Source: Orientallactaga sibirica
Taxonomy: Eukaryota; Chordata; Mammalia; Rodentia; Dipodidae
Direction: 5' to 3'
Assembly (NCBI GenBank): GCA_036365145.1
Contig: JAEOAD010000055.1
Coordinates: forward strand, 496,001-560,000
Length of the DNA: 64,000 bases
The notes under the pieces were generated by a model. That model had not been told where the DNA came from. It made no database searches and saw nothing but the letters and a program-made list of their open reading frames with translations. The position numbers and the translations under genes are program-made. Positions 52,560 through 63,493 of the stretch are shown in pieces; position 1 is the stretch's first letter, and every line of letters begins with the position of its first letter.

Positions 52560-52672
52560 CTTCTGTCACTCTTGGGGACAGGGTCTCACTGGGCCATAGG
52601 CTGACCTGCAACCCTTTACAGAAGAGAACTCTCAGCCTCCCAGTTTATAGGATTAAGGGTGTGGAGCAACAT
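52560..52672 (-). repeat. Old B1-like SINE
   Basis: ggggacagggtctcactggg to ggattaagggtgtggagc. Confidence 0.6.
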
Positions 52673-52750
52673 ACACCCTTAGGGACTTTGATTTTGGTAG
52701 ATTATCTGTTTGTTTTAATACCCACTCTTATGTAAATACTCTGTGCTGTG

Positions 52751-52937
52751 TTTTTTTAAGAATCTTATTTTTATTTATTTATTTGAGAGAGAGAGGCAGA
52801 GAGAGAAAGAATGGGTGTGCCACTGCAAATGAACTCCAGATGCATGTACACCTGGCTTATATGGGTTCTGGGGAGTAGAACCTGGGTCCTTAGGTATTAC
52901 AGGCAAGTGTCTTACCTGTTAAGCCATCTCTCCAGCC
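52751..52937 (-). repeat. tRNA-derived SINE
   Basis: Flanked by ctctgtgctg at 52739-52748 and 52938-52947. Confidence 0.94.
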
Positions 52938-53273
52938 CTCTGTGCTGATTTTCACTGAATGTATATATTGGTCAGTTGAATTTTAGAATTTGCCTGTGTT
53001 GTGCTCTACTCAGCCTATGAGAATACTTGCATAATAAGCAAACCCAACACCTAGGGTCACTTCTGCTATTACTCTAAGAGTGATATAAGAGTCTCACCTG
53101 ACACCTTGAACTCCTACCCTAAGATATATAACATCAGATTTATACATTTAAGAATACTGCAGATAATTAGAAAACCCAAGCATCAAATTAGTCCAAGATG
53201 CAAAAATCTCTATATTATACAACAAAAACAAAAAAACCAAGAAAATGTAATTCCAATAAAAATTTTAAATCCA

Positions 53274-53424
53274 GCCAGGTGTGGTGGTGCACACCTTTAA
53301 TCCCAGCATTTGGGAGGAGGATCGCTGTGAGGTCGAGACCACCCTGAGACTACACAGTGAATTCCAGGTCAGCCTGGACTAGAGTGAGACCCTACTTCGA
53401 AAAACAAAACAAACAAAAAAAAAA
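53274..53424 (+). repeat. B1 SINE
   Basis: gccaggtgtggtggtgcaca head; shortened at ttgggaggaggatcg. Confidence 0.92.
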
Positions 53425-53594
53425 ATTGTAAAGCCATCAGAAAGGACCTCCAGTGAGACTGACTTAGATAAAATATCTGACAAAGATTTCAAAAGAATAA
53501 TTATAACTATGTTCAAAGAAATCAAAGACGAAAACAAACTCCTGAAGGAGAAACAGGAAACTGACTTAATGAAATAAAGAGGTCAATAAGACAC

Positions 53595-53857
53595 ATGAGT
53601 AAGGAAATAGAAATACTGAAGAAAAACCAGTCAGAAATACTAGAAATGAAAAACACAGTAAGTCAAATAGAAAATTCTGTAGAAAGTCTCACCAATAAAA
53701 TGGATCAAGGAGAAAACAGAATATCTAAACTAGAAGACCAGGTGGCAGATCTAATACAGTCCAACAAAGACAACAACAAACTAATAGAAAGGTATAAATG
53801 GGAATTTCAAGACATTCAGGACTCTATGAAGAGATCAAACATAAGAATTCAGGATAT
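53595..53857 (+). pseudogene. HAL1/L1 ORF1 coiled-coil relic
   Basis: The frame reads EILEMKNTVSQIENSVESL then KMDQGENRISKLEDQVADL, the heptad-rich coiled coil of L1-type ORF1p, followed by MKRSNIRIQDM at the start of the RNA-binding part. A SINE at 53858 interrupts it and there are upstream stops. ORF1p is an RNA-binding trimer; this copy is dead. Confidence 0.8.
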
Positions 53858-54068
53858 GGCTGGAGAGTGGTTTAGTGGTTAAGGTGTTTGTCTGCAAAGC
53901 CAAAGGAGCACAATTCAATTGTCCAGGACCCATGTAAGCCAGATACACAAGATGGTGCATGCGTCTGGAGTTCTTTTGCAGTGGCTGGAGGCCCTGGTGT
54001 GCCTATGCCACTGTGCACATACACGTTTCCACCACCCCTGCCTCTCTCTCAAATAAATCAGTAAAAAT
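53858..54068 (+). repeat. tRNA-derived SINE
   Basis: ggctggagagtggtttagtg head inside the ORF1 relic. Confidence 0.9.
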
Positions 54069-54393
54069 AAAAATGGAAAGCATTCAGAGTATATATAGTA
54101 AGACAAGCATTTCACTCCAAAGGCACAGTAGGTGTTTTCAATGAAATCATAGGAGAAAATTTTCCCCAAATAGTGAAAGAGATGCCAATACAGATACAGG
54201 AAGCCTTTAGAACACCAAACAGAGAAAACCAGGAAAGAACCTCTCCTGGCCATGTTATAATTGAACAACTAAATATACAAACCAAAGAAAATATATTGAA
54301 AGCAGTTAAGAGAGAAACATCATGTCACTTATACAGGTAAGCCCATCAAGGTAACAGCAGATTACTCAACACAAACACTAAGCCAGAGTAATT

Positions 54394-54546
54394 CCAGATA
54401 TGCTGGCGCATGCCTTTAATCTCAGCACTCGGGAGGCAGAGGTAGGAGGACTGTTGTGAGTTCGAGGCTATCCTAAGACTCCATAGTGAATTCCAGGTCA
54501 ACCTGCACTAGAGCGAGACCCTACCTTGAAAAAACAACAAAAAAAA
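54394..54546 (+). repeat. B1 SINE
   Basis: ccagatatgctggcgcatgc head, AAAC-rich tail. Confidence 0.92.
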
Positions 54547-54851
54547 GCCAAGTTCTGAAAAATAACTGTCAACTAAGATTTTTGTTCTATCCATAAAATT
54601 TGACAGAGAAATAAGGACATTCCACAACAAAAACGGGCTAAAGGAATTTATGACCACTAAACCAGAGCTACAGAAAATACTTGAAAGGATCCTTCACACT
54701 GAAGAGAAAGGAAAGCACACACATGAGAAAACAAAAAATTAAACCATATTCAAATAATAGCTAATAGAAGAGAGTAGAGGGAAAACAGGAAGCACTACAA
54801 AACAAGAATAGCAAGAATCAATACATACTTTTCAATAATAACTCAATATCA

Positions 54852-55050
54852 GGCTGGGCATGGTGGCACATGCCTTTAATCCCCACACTCAGGAGGCAGA
54901 GGTAGGAGGATTACCATGAGTTCAAGACCACCCTGAGACTACATAGTGAATTTCAGGTCAGCCTGGGCTACAGCAAGACCCTACCTCAAAAAAAAAAAAA
55001 AAAAAAAAAAAAAAGAAATGAAAAGAAAAGAAAAGAAAAGAAAAGAAAAA
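54852..55050 (+). repeat. B1 SINE with (AAAAG)n tail
   Basis: ggctgggcatggtggcacat head, about 28 A, then pentamers. Confidence 0.93.
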
Positions 55051-55218
55051 TGCCAAATACAAGTGTATGCACTGTATGACTCCATTTACATAAAATTCTA
55101 GGAAAAACTACAAAACATACAGTAGAAGAGAATAGTAGTTATCTGAGATTGAAACAGCAAAGGGCACCAAAAAACTCTGTTCGTTTTTTAAATGATAATT
55201 TTTGTTTTGTTTGTTTTA

Positions 55219-55417
55219 ATATTTTATTTATTTATTTGAGCGAGAAAGAGGCAGACAGAGAAAGAATGGGTGTGCCAGAGCCTCTAGCAACTGCAAACAA
55301 ACTCTAGACACATGCACTACCTCGTGCATCTGGCTAACATAGGTACTGAGGAATCAAACATGGATCCTTAGGCTTCACAGGCAAGCACCTTAACCGCTAA
55401 GCCATCCCTCCATCCTC
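55219..55417 (-). repeat. tRNA-derived SINE
   Basis: Reversed copy ending taagccatccctccatcc. Confidence 0.92.
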
Positions 55418-55558
55418 TTTGTTTTTGAGGCAGGGTTTCACTCTAGCCCAGGCTGACCTAAAACTCAATCCATAGACCAGGCTGGCCTCTAACTCATGGC
55501 AATCCACCTACCTCAGCCTTCCAAGAGCTGGGATGAAAGATGTGCTCCACCATGCCCA
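55418..55558 (-). repeat. B1 SINE
   Basis: gaggcagggtttcactctag to ccaccatgccc. Confidence 0.88.
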
Positions 55559-55647
55559 TTGTGTTTGGCATTTCTGAATTCAATGTAATTTGTTTCTAGG
55601 GATTCATACTTGTGTATGTTAATATTTCTTTTAAAAAAAATACTGTT

Positions 55648-55969
55648 GGGCTGGAGAGATGACTTAGCAGTTAAGGCACCTGCCTCCTAAGCCTAAGAAC
55701 CCGGTTCCAATCTCCAGGTCCCACGTTTAGCCAGATGCAAAGTGATGCAAGGGCGCAATGCCGCACTTGCCCACAAGGGGGCGCACACATCTGGATTTCG
55801 TTCACAGTAGCTGAGAGACTGCTGGCGCGCCCATTTCTCTGTCTCCCTCTCCCTCTCTGTCTGTCTGTCTGTCTGTCTGTCTCTGTGTCTCTCTCTAAAA
55901 ATAAAAAAGAAAAATTAAAAAGAAAAGTTAAAAAAAATAAATAAACCCCCCAAAAAAATAAATCATTAA
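55648..55969 (+). repeat. tRNA-derived SINE, CTCF-motif subfamily
   Basis: Motif tgcccacaagggggcgcac at 55768-55786. Flanked by aaaaatactgttg / aaaaacactgtta. Confidence 0.93.
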
Positions 55970-56072
55970 AAAAACACTGTTATCTGTGGTAAGCATAATA
56001 AAATAGAACAACTATATACGCTTAAACTGGCTACAGTTAGAAAAAAGCAACGCTTCATAGAAGTGGCGTATA

Positions 56073-56217
56073 AGCTAGGTGGGGTGGTGCACACCTTTAA
56101 TCCCAGCACATGGGAGGCAGAGGTAGGAGGATCACTGTGAGTTCAAGACCAGCCTAGGACTACATAAGTGCATTCCAGGTTAGCCTGCGCTAGAGTGAGA
56201 CCCTACCTGGAAAAAAA
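56073..56217 (+). repeat. B1 SINE
   Basis: agctaggtggggtggtgcac head and A tail. Confidence 0.9.
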
Positions 56218-56325
56218 AATGGCATAGAAATATTATTCATTTATGTACCACCACTTCAAAACCTGAAAAACACTGAAATTTTTTAAAAGTGGGAAATAAA
56301 TTAAAAAAATTAAAAAACCTCAAAA

Positions 56326-56531
56326 GGGCTGGAGAGATGGCTTAGCAGTTAAGGTGTTTTCCTGCAAAGCCAAAGGACCTCAGTTCAATTACCCAGGACC
56401 CATGTAAGCCAGATGCACAAACAAGATGGCACAAGCGTCTGGAGTTCATTTGCAGTGGCTGGAGGGCCCAGCATGCCCATTCTCTCTCTCTTTCTGTCTC
56501 TCTTGCTCTCTCAAATAAATAAATAAATTTT
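56326..56531 (+). repeat. tRNA-derived SINE
   Basis: First of three in a row. gggctggagagatggcttag head. Confidence 0.93.
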
Positions 56532-56538
56532 TTTAAGT

Positions 56539-56752
56539 GGGGCTGGATAGATGGCTTAGCAATTAAAGCACCTGCATGCGAAGCCCAAGGACTCAGGTGA
56601 GCTCCCCAGAACCCACATAAGCCAGATGCACATGGTGACACATGTGCACAAGATGGTATACACATCTGGAGTTTGACTGCAATGGCTAAGGCTCTAGCAT
56701 GCCCATCATTCTCCCTCCCACCCCTCTCTCTCATATAAATAAAATTAAACCA
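56539..56752 (+). repeat. tRNA-derived SINE
   Basis: Second of three. The middle is doubled at catggtgacacatgtgcaca. Confidence 0.92.
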
Positions 56753-56768
56753 ATTTTTTAAAAATGTG

Positions 56769-56971
56769 TAGGCAGGAAAGATGGTTCAGGCGCTTGCCTG
56801 TGAGGCCTAAGGACCCAGGTTCGATTCCCTAGTACCCACATAAGTCAGATGCACATGGTGGCGCATGCATCTGGAGTTCATTTGCAATGGCTAGAGGCCC
56901 TGGCGTCCTTTCTCTCTCACACTCTGCCTCTTACTTTCTCCCACCCCCTCAAATAAATAAATAAATAAAAA
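56769..56971 (+). repeat. tRNA-derived SINE
   Basis: Third of three. The A box is shortened (gatggttcaggcgcttg) and the B box is intact. Confidence 0.9.
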
Positions 56972-56974
56972 TGT

Positions 56975-57123
56975 GGCCAGGCATGGTGGCACATGCCTTT
57001 ACTCCTAGCACTTGGGAGGCAGAGATAGGAGGATCATCATGATTTCAAGGCCATCCTGAGACTACAGAGTGAATTCCAGGTCAGCCAAGGCTACAGCAAG
57101 ACCATACATTGAAAAAAAAAAAT
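56975..57123 (+). repeat. B1 SINE
   Basis: ggccaggcatggtggcacat head. Confidence 0.92.
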
Positions 57124-57377
57124 AAGAGTTTATAATTACTGAAAATTTAACCTTTTTTATAAAATCTGATTAGGTTTAATTTAGGTTTCATCTCTTGCAG
57201 AAACCATTACCTGAATCCCTATCTTCTTAAAGCAAGACTTTATTGCAAGTTTATTACATTGAAAATACCGTATTTCTGTCTCTCTTATACAGCATCTCTG
57301 TATCCCCAAGTATTCAGTTTCATGTTGGCACAAAAAATTCAGTTAAACTGGAATTAATGTACACAAAAGCTATATGT

Positions 57378-57512
57378 AGTTGGGCATAGTGGTACATGCC
57401 TTTAATCCTAGCACTTGGGAGGCAGAAGTAAAAGGATCCTTGAAGGTTGAGGCCAGCCTGGAAGTTCCAGGGCTACAGTGAGACCCTATGTCAAGGAAAA
57501 GGGGGAAAAAAA
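57378..57512 (+). repeat. B1 SINE
   Basis: gttgggcatagtggtacatg head. Flanked by aagctatatgta / aagctctatgta. Confidence 0.9.
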
Positions 57513-57965
57513 AAAGCTCTATGTAATGTATAGACACTATTCCTGCCAAGATAAATGTACTAATCGAGAAAAAAGAAATGTCAAAAATATTAGAAGGAAA
57601 AGGACTTAACCTGAACATTGTTCACATCACTTTATATTTGTACAAGTTTATCTTTGATATTTGTCAAAGCTATTTGTAACAAGCCATATTAACCTGACAT
57701 GCTATTCTTCTAACAGTCCCCAAAACTAAAAATCCTCTTATAGAGAAGGTTTGTAATAGCCTTTAAATTTTTTTAGAGCACTCCTGTACCCTTTACTTTT
57801 GCAACATCTAAAACAAGGTGCCTGAAGTCCTAGAAAATACACTAATACACATGCTACGAGAAAATACAAATACATGTTTTGTTGTTACAGACCTTAGGCA
57901 GCTCCCAAGGACCTGACAGTCACACTTTCCAAATGTACACAGAATTCATTTTAAAAGCACCCTGC
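57513..57965. other. Unique intron DNA
   Basis: AT-rich. No repeat or gene feature recognised. Confidence 0.6.
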
Positions 57966-58146
57966 GGGCTGGAGAGATGGCGCTTGATTGCAAAGCCAAA
58001 AGATCCCGGTTCGATTCTCCAGGACCCATGTAAACCAGATGTACAAGGGGGCGCACACATCTGGAGTTCATTTGCAGCGGCTGGAAGCCCTGGCATGCCC
58101 ATTCTCTCTCTCTCTTCCCCCTTCTTTCTCTCCCTCAAATAAATAA
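57966..58146 (+). repeat. tRNA-derived SINE
   Basis: The head has a deletion (gatggcgcttgattg). gtacaagggggcgcacaca is a partial CTCF-like core. Tail interrupted by the next B1. Confidence 0.9.
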
Positions 58147-58311
58147 TTTTTTTTTTTTTTTTTTTTTTGGTTTTTGGAGGTAGGGTCTCACTCTAGCCCA
58201 GGCTGACCTGGAATTAACTAAGTAGTCTCAGGGTGGCCTTGAACTCACAGCAATCCTCCTACCTCTGCCTCCCGAGTGCTGGGATTAAAGGCGTGCACCA
58301 CCACGCCCAGC
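58147..58311 (-). repeat. B1 SINE in the SINE tail
   Basis: Long T run, ttggaggtagggtctcactc, ending ccacgcccagcc. Confidence 0.93.
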
Positions 58312-58524
58312 CTAAATAAAATATTTTTATTTTTTAAAAAAGAAAGAAAAAAGGACCCTGTAATATAGTTGTTGGTGGATATCTGTGTAATTCCAGTCAA
58401 GCTCACTTGGCCTGATGCTTGGCATCAGTAAGAAACACTTTACACCTGGTAAAATTAAATAGCAAAAGATAAGGTCATATTTCTCTGTTTCTACTAAATA
58501 AAAGGGAGAAACAGAAAACAATAC

Positions 58525-58660
58525 AGCCAGGTATCATGACACATGGCTATAATCCAGATTCAGCACTCCAGAGGTGGAAACAGGAGGATCAGGAGTTCAG
58601 GGTTAGTCTCCAATACACAGAAAGTTAAAGGCTAGCATCAAACCCTGTCTCAGAAAAAGT
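58525..58660 (+). repeat. Old B1-like SINE
   Basis: gccaggtatcatgacacatg head and caaaccctgtctcagaaaaa end. Confidence 0.7.
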
Positions 58661-58752
58661 ATGAATTTTATTAATTTAAAGCAAAAGACCTAGAGTACTC
58701 AGTAGTGAAATTCTAAATTATAAAATACAGTTCCACAAATTAAATAGCATAA

Positions 58753-58885
58753 AGTGCCCATGGTGGTGTATGCTTGTTATTTCAGCACTTTCAGGAGGCT
58801 AAAGCAAGTTCAAGGCCAGTCTGGATACATAATGAGTACAGGGTTCTACCAGGGATACATAGCAAGACCTTGTTTCCAAAAGCAA
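58753..58885 (+). repeat. Old B1-like SINE
   Basis: gtgcccatggtggtgtatgc head and agttcaaggccagtctggat body. Confidence 0.7.
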
Positions 58886-58889
58886 GTAG

Positions 58890-59088
58890 GGGCTGGAGAG
58901 ATGGCTCAGCAGTTAAGGTGCTTGCCTACAGAGCCTAATGACCAGAGTTTGATTCTCCAGTCCCCACATGGAGCCAGATGCACAAAGTGGCGCGTGCTTC
59001 TGGAGTCTACAAGCAGTAGCTGGAGGCCCTGATGCACCCATTCTGTCTCTTTTCGATCTCTCTCTGTTTGCAAACAAATAAGTTTTAA
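58890..59088 (+). repeat. tRNA-derived SINE
   Basis: gggctggagagatggctcag head. Confidence 0.93.
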
Positions 59089-59264
59089 AAGTTAAGGAAG
59101 TAACAGAATACGTTGACTTAGCAGCAGCCTGGCAATGGACTAAGGCACAGAACCTGTCATAAAAGCAGAAATAATCCACATCAGTGACCCAGTTCAAGTT
59201 GTTATTTGATATGTACCATCTGATAGAGCACAACTGTTTAAGCTCTTCTCAGATGCTATTCTTG

Positions 59265-59433
59265 TTTAAATATTTATTTGAGACAGAAGGAGAGAAAGAG
59301 AATGGGTACACCAGGGCCTCCTGTCTCTGCAAATGAACTCCAGACACATATGCCACTTTGTGCATCATGGGTACTGGGGAATCAAACCCAGGCTGTCAAG
59401 CTTTGCAAGCAAGTGCCTTTAACCTCTATACCA
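59265..59433 (-). repeat. tRNA-derived SINE
   Basis: Flanked by gatgctattcttg / aatgctattctta at 59251 and 59437. Confidence 0.9.
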
Positions 59434-59711
59434 TTCAATGCTATTCTTACAAGTGAAAATTAGACTGTTTCACAAAATTGATGTGTAAACACTGTTTGAG
59501 GTGTATATTGGAATTACATTGAATTTACATTGCAAGAAATTGATACCTAAACAACTTTTTGCATCTATAGACATGGTATGTATTTTTACATCAGTTCAGG
59601 TCACTTACAACTTCAAAATGTGCTTTCTAATTTGATCCATAAAGTGTTGGCATAGCACTTAAGATTTAATCTTTAGGCCCTTATTCTTCAGTAACTTTAT
59701 TATTGCTCTAC
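59434..59711. other. Unique intron DNA
   Basis: AT-rich. No feature recognised apart from ttattgctctac at its end. Confidence 0.55.
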
Positions 59712-59751
59712 AGGGGGCTGGAGAGAAGGCTCAAAGGTTATGGCACTTGCC
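59712..59751 (+). repeat. 40-bp SINE head between 12-bp repeats
   Basis: Only the A-box head of the tRNA-derived SINE is present, between perfect ttattgctctac copies (59700-59711, 59752-59763). There is no A tail. Confidence 0.8.
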
Positions 59752-59865
59752 TTATTGCTCTACTGAACTGTACCATTTTCTTCCACTTTATAATTGGTGG
59801 TTTCTAGTATATACAAGCAAGGTCATTTTATTTCAGCTAACAAACATGCCAAACTCTTATTAGTT

Positions 59866-59910
59866 CTCCCTCTCTGTGTCCCAAATAAATAAGTAATAAA
59901 TAATTTTTTA
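59866..59910 (+). repeat. tRNA-derived SINE tail fragment
   Basis: ttctccctctctgtgtccca followed by AAATAAAT is an isolated 3' end about 115 bases past the head at 59712. Confidence 0.65.
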
Positions 59911-60199
59911 ATTAATGTATAATAAACAAAGAAATAAGAACCAGATCATGAAAGGAAGGGCTAGTTTGGCTTAAATAGTTGCAGTTCAATGCAGAGGAAG
60001 GCATGGTGGCAGAAGCATGCAGCATCTCAACATACTTGTATCCACAATCAGAAAGCAGACAGCAGTGAATACTAAGTAGTGCTCAGCTAGCTTTATTCTT
60101 ATCATATAGTCCAGGACTCCCAACTCATGAAATAGCACAGGCCACTTTTAGGGTAGGTCCTGCCACCTCAATTAACCTCATTTTGAAAATTCACCTGCA
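59911..60199. other. Unique intron DNA
   Basis: No feature recognised. Confidence 0.55.
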
Positions 60200-60344
60200 G
60201 GCTGGGTGTGGTGGTGCACACCTTTAACTCTAGCACTTGGGAAGTGGAGATTGAAGGACTGCTGAGTTTGAGGCCCATCTTGAGACTACAGTGAATTCCA
60301 GGTCAGCCTGGGCTAAAGCTAGACCCTACCTCAAAATAAACAAA

Positions 60345-60375
<31 letters not shown>

Positions 60376-60377
60376 AT
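60200..60377 (+). repeat. B1 SINE with (AAAT)n tail
   Basis: ggctgggtgtggtggtgcac head and about 9 AAAT units. Confidence 0.92.
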
Positions 60378-60393
60378 GGAAAAGAAAATTCAG

Positions 60394-60500
60394 CAGGGCA
60401 TAGAGGAACACACCTGTGATCCCAGCACTTGGGAGGCAGAGACAGGAGGATGACCCTGAGTTCAAGACCAGCCTGAAACTACACAGTGAGCCTACCAGGA
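60394..60500 (+). repeat. B1 SINE
   Basis: gggcatagaggaacacacct head, ending cacagtgagcctacc. Confidence 0.82.
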
Positions 60501-61415
60501 GAGGGAAGGATTTAAGTGTATGGTATTGCACATATGTAAGTAGAAGAACAGATTACAGGGAGGGGAATGGCCTAAGCAAGGCCATGGGAAGAGAATGAGT
60601 AAAAGGGGCAGGGGATGGGCCATGGGAATAAGAGAATGAGTAAATGTTTTATTACTTTATAGTTTGGGCAGGGGAGGGTCAATCAAAATTCAAGATATTG
60701 TGAATAAGACTTATGTAAAATTACTTTTTTGAATAATGGCACATCTGTAGGCTGTTACTAGAAAATTTTCAGTGCCTGGGATGGGATACCTTCCAGTGAG
60801 TTGTTGACCAAGGAGGTCCTAGTAGCTTCCAAAACATTAAAGGCTATTGCCAAAGCCCTTGGTTGCCCTTGAGAAACAGATGATAAGATCCTATTGCTAA
60901 AGACATCTCTTGCCTGAGAGACAAGGTCACTGAGAAAGCAAGCTGGTGCTGAGCAGAAAACCTTCTCCCTGCAGACCAGCCAACTGAAAGCTGGAAAAAA
61001 GCTGCAGTGCATGCAGCCCTATGGGAGACAGAAGTCATCAGCAGTGAAAACAATGGACACTGAAAATTCAAGTTTGGCCATACAGGCCCAATGACTGAAC
61101 GGGTGCAATAGTGGCATGTCTGCTCTCGGGGTAACCAACTGCTCCATAATTGGACTGAAGGCCCTCTCTATGGGAGGGAATACATACCTGGTACTGAAAA
61201 ACCTAAGCAAAAGTCTATCACAGGGGAGGTCATGAGCCTTAGGGGTATAAAGCCTGTGCTTATCTGGTTAAATGTATATAATATTCCCACCAAGCTACCC
61301 TGAAAGCACTACACTTAATGTTCATATTCACATATTAACGCTACTCTCACTTCTGGTTAGAGAAGCTTCTCTTTTCAGATGGCGATGACAACTGGGATGA
61401 CCCAAAAGGCAAAAT
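60501..61415 (+). mobile_element. L1 3' UTR (Lx-like)
   Basis: gtaagtagaagaacagatta, gggataccttccagtgagtt and agaagcttctcttttcagat lie in the same order as at 14.6 and 37.8 kb. It lacks the final A tail segment. Confidence 0.8.
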
Positions 61416-61508
61416 AAATAAAATTTCTTCTTCCAGAAACCTCAATTTTGCTCCTAAGGCCTTATAATTATGAATGAAGTATGCTAGCTTTATTGAGGGG
61501 AATCGCTC

Positions 61509-61853
61509 TGTGGTGGTTTGATTCAGGTGTTCCCCATGAACTTAGGTGTTCTGAATGCTAGATTCCCAGCTGATGGAGATTTGGGAATTAATATCTCCTG
61601 GAGGCAGTGTATTGTTGGGGGCAGGCTTATGGGTATTATAGCCAGTTTCCCCTTGCCAGTGTTTGGCACACTCTCCTTTTGCTATTGTCCATCTGATGTT
61701 GCCCAGGAGGTGATGTCCACCCTCTGCTCATGCCATTGTTTCCCCCTGCCATCAAGAGGCTTTCCCTCGAGTCTGTAAGCCAAAATAAACCCTTTTTTCC
61801 CAAAAACTGCTCTTGGTCTGGTGATTTCTGCCAGCAATGCAAACCTGACTGCA
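61509..61853 (+). mobile_element. MaLR-like solo LTR
   Basis: 345 bases from tgtggtggtttgattcaggt to aacctgactgca, with AATAAA near 61785. TG...CA termini and length suit a MaLR LTR. No clear TSD and no coding part. Confidence 0.72.
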
Positions 61854-61936
61854 ATACTCCTTTACTTAAAGATAAGTGATTATATATGTGATCACATTCA
61901 CAAAATCTGTTCACAGCAACACAGAGTTTAATTTTT

Positions 61937-61948
61937 AAAATATTTGTT

Positions 61949-61984
<36 letters not shown>

Positions 61985-62170
61985 GAGATAGTGAGAGAAA
62001 GAGGCGGACAGAGAAAGAGAAAGGACATGCCAAGGCCTCTAGCCACTGCAAACAAACTCCAGACACGTACCACTTTGTGCATCTGGCTTTACATGGGTAC
62101 TGGGAAATCAAACTCCAGTCCTTAGGTTTTGCAGGCAAGCACCTAACCACTGATCCATCTCTCCAGCCCC
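61937..62170 (-). repeat. tRNA-derived SINE
   Basis: (TTTA)n tail and reversed body ending atccatctctccagcccc. Confidence 0.93.
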
Positions 62171-62313
62171 AAATTAATCTTTGATTAAATGATTGGTATT
62201 TACTACAGTCAAGTCACTACAGGGGTTTTTAATCTGTCTGACCCATGACTTTAATGAGAGAAATTCTAAAGCATCACCATTAAGTACAATGATGTTAATA
62301 CATATTTAAAACA

Positions 62314-62674
62314 TTTTTATTTATTTGCAAGCAGAGAGAGAGAGAGAGAGAGAGAATGGGTTCACCAGGGTCTCCACCCATAGAAAATGAACTCCAAAGC
62401 CGGGCGTGGTGGCGCATGCCTTTAATCCCAGCACGCGGGAGGCAGAGGTAGGAGGATCACCGAGAGATCAAGGCCACCCTGAGATTACATAGTTAATTCC
62501 AGGTCAGGCTGGACTAGAGTGAAACCCTACCTCGAAAAACCAAAAACAAGAAAACGAACTCCAGACTCATGTGCCACTTTGTGCATCTAGCTTTATGTGG
62601 ATATTGGGGAATCAAACCTGGGTTGTTAGGCTTTACAGGTAAGTGCCTTAACTGATGAGCCATTTCTCCAGCCC
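62314..62674 (-). repeat. tRNA-derived SINE split by a B1
   Basis: GA array and body to aaaatgaactcca, then resumes at aactccagactcatgtgc. Confidence 0.92.
62397..62550 (+). repeat. B1 SINE, young-looking
   Basis: gccgggcgtggtggcgcatg keeps its CpGs. Flanked by aaaatgaactcca / aaaacgaactcca (62384, 62551). Confidence 0.95.
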
Positions 62675-62778
62675 ATCAGTACATATTTGATACTCTTAAA
62701 TACTACATAGTAACCCCTCCTCTTTCTTTAAAGTCTTTTCTGATTAGTTTGTTGAGCTGGTTGGTCGTTTACTTTCAA

Positions 62779-62973
62779 TATTTATTTATTTATTTATTTA
62801 TCTGAAAGAGAGGAGAGAGAGAATGGGCATGCAAGGGCCTCTTGCCACTGCAAATGAACTCCAGTTGGACGCACCACTTTGTGCATCTGGCTTTAATAGG
62901 TACTGGGGAATTGAACCCAGGCCTAAGACTTTGCAAGCAAGCACCTTTAACAGCTAAGCCATCTCCCCAGCCT
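62779..62973 (-). repeat. tRNA-derived SINE
   Basis: Reversed copy ending taagccatctccccagcct. Confidence 0.93.
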
Positions 62974-62974
62974 C

Positions 62975-63140
62975 TGTTTTGTTGTTTGTTGTTGTTTCTG
63001 TTTTGTGAGGTAGGGTCTCACTCTGGTCCAGGCTGACCTGAATTCACTATGTAGTCTCAGAGTGGCCTCGAACTCACGGCAATCCTCCTACCTCTGACTC
63101 CCGAGTGCTGGGATTAAAGGCACGCGCCACCACACCCAAC
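62975..63140 (-). repeat. B1 SINE
   Basis: (TTG)n, gtgaggtagggtctcactct, ending ccaccacaccca. Confidence 0.92.
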
Positions 63141-63145
63141 TTGTT

Positions 63146-63258
63146 TTGTCGTTTTGAGGCAGGTTCTACCTATGTAACCAGTTGGTCTGAAATTTTTAAC
63201 TCTCCTGTCTCACTTCCTACGTGCTAGAATTATTGGTATGTGACATGATGCTGGCTCC
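63146..63258 (-). repeat. Old B1-like SINE
   Basis: gaggcaggttctacctatgt to gtgacatgatgctggctcc. Confidence 0.6.
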
Positions 63259-63358
63259 TATTACATTTTTTTAGGCAGTCTGTTCCTTATCTAATTTGTG
63301 AAGATGAATACTAAGCCCTCTAATTTTCAGTGTTTCCTGTTTTCTAACAAATTCACTA

Positions 63359-63490
63359 AGCCAAGTATAGTAGTGTACACTTTTAATTCCAGCACTAAAA
63401 AGAGGATAAACCTTGAGAACAGATTGGGCTGCAGTGAGCTCAATGCCAGCCTAGGCTATAAAGCAAGACCTTGCCTCAAAAAACCGGAAA
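63359..63490 (+). repeat. Old B1-like SINE
   Basis: gccaagtatagtagtgtaca head and cttgcctcaaaaaaccgg end. Confidence 0.75.
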
Positions 63491-63493
63491 AAA

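Larger units (their letters stand above)
51430..55200 (+). mobile_element. HAL1-like element, nearly full length, SINE-riddled
   Basis: A leader-like 5' region (51430-53270, in pieces) is followed by an ORF1-type coding relic (53450-54390) and a 3' part (54548-54845, 55051-55190) that includes ttccacaacaaaaacgggct and tgtatgactccatttacata. ORF1 runs into the 3' end with no ORF2, as in HAL1 (half-LINE). The family name is from recollection; an L1 with ORF2 deleted is the alternative. Confidence 0.6.
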
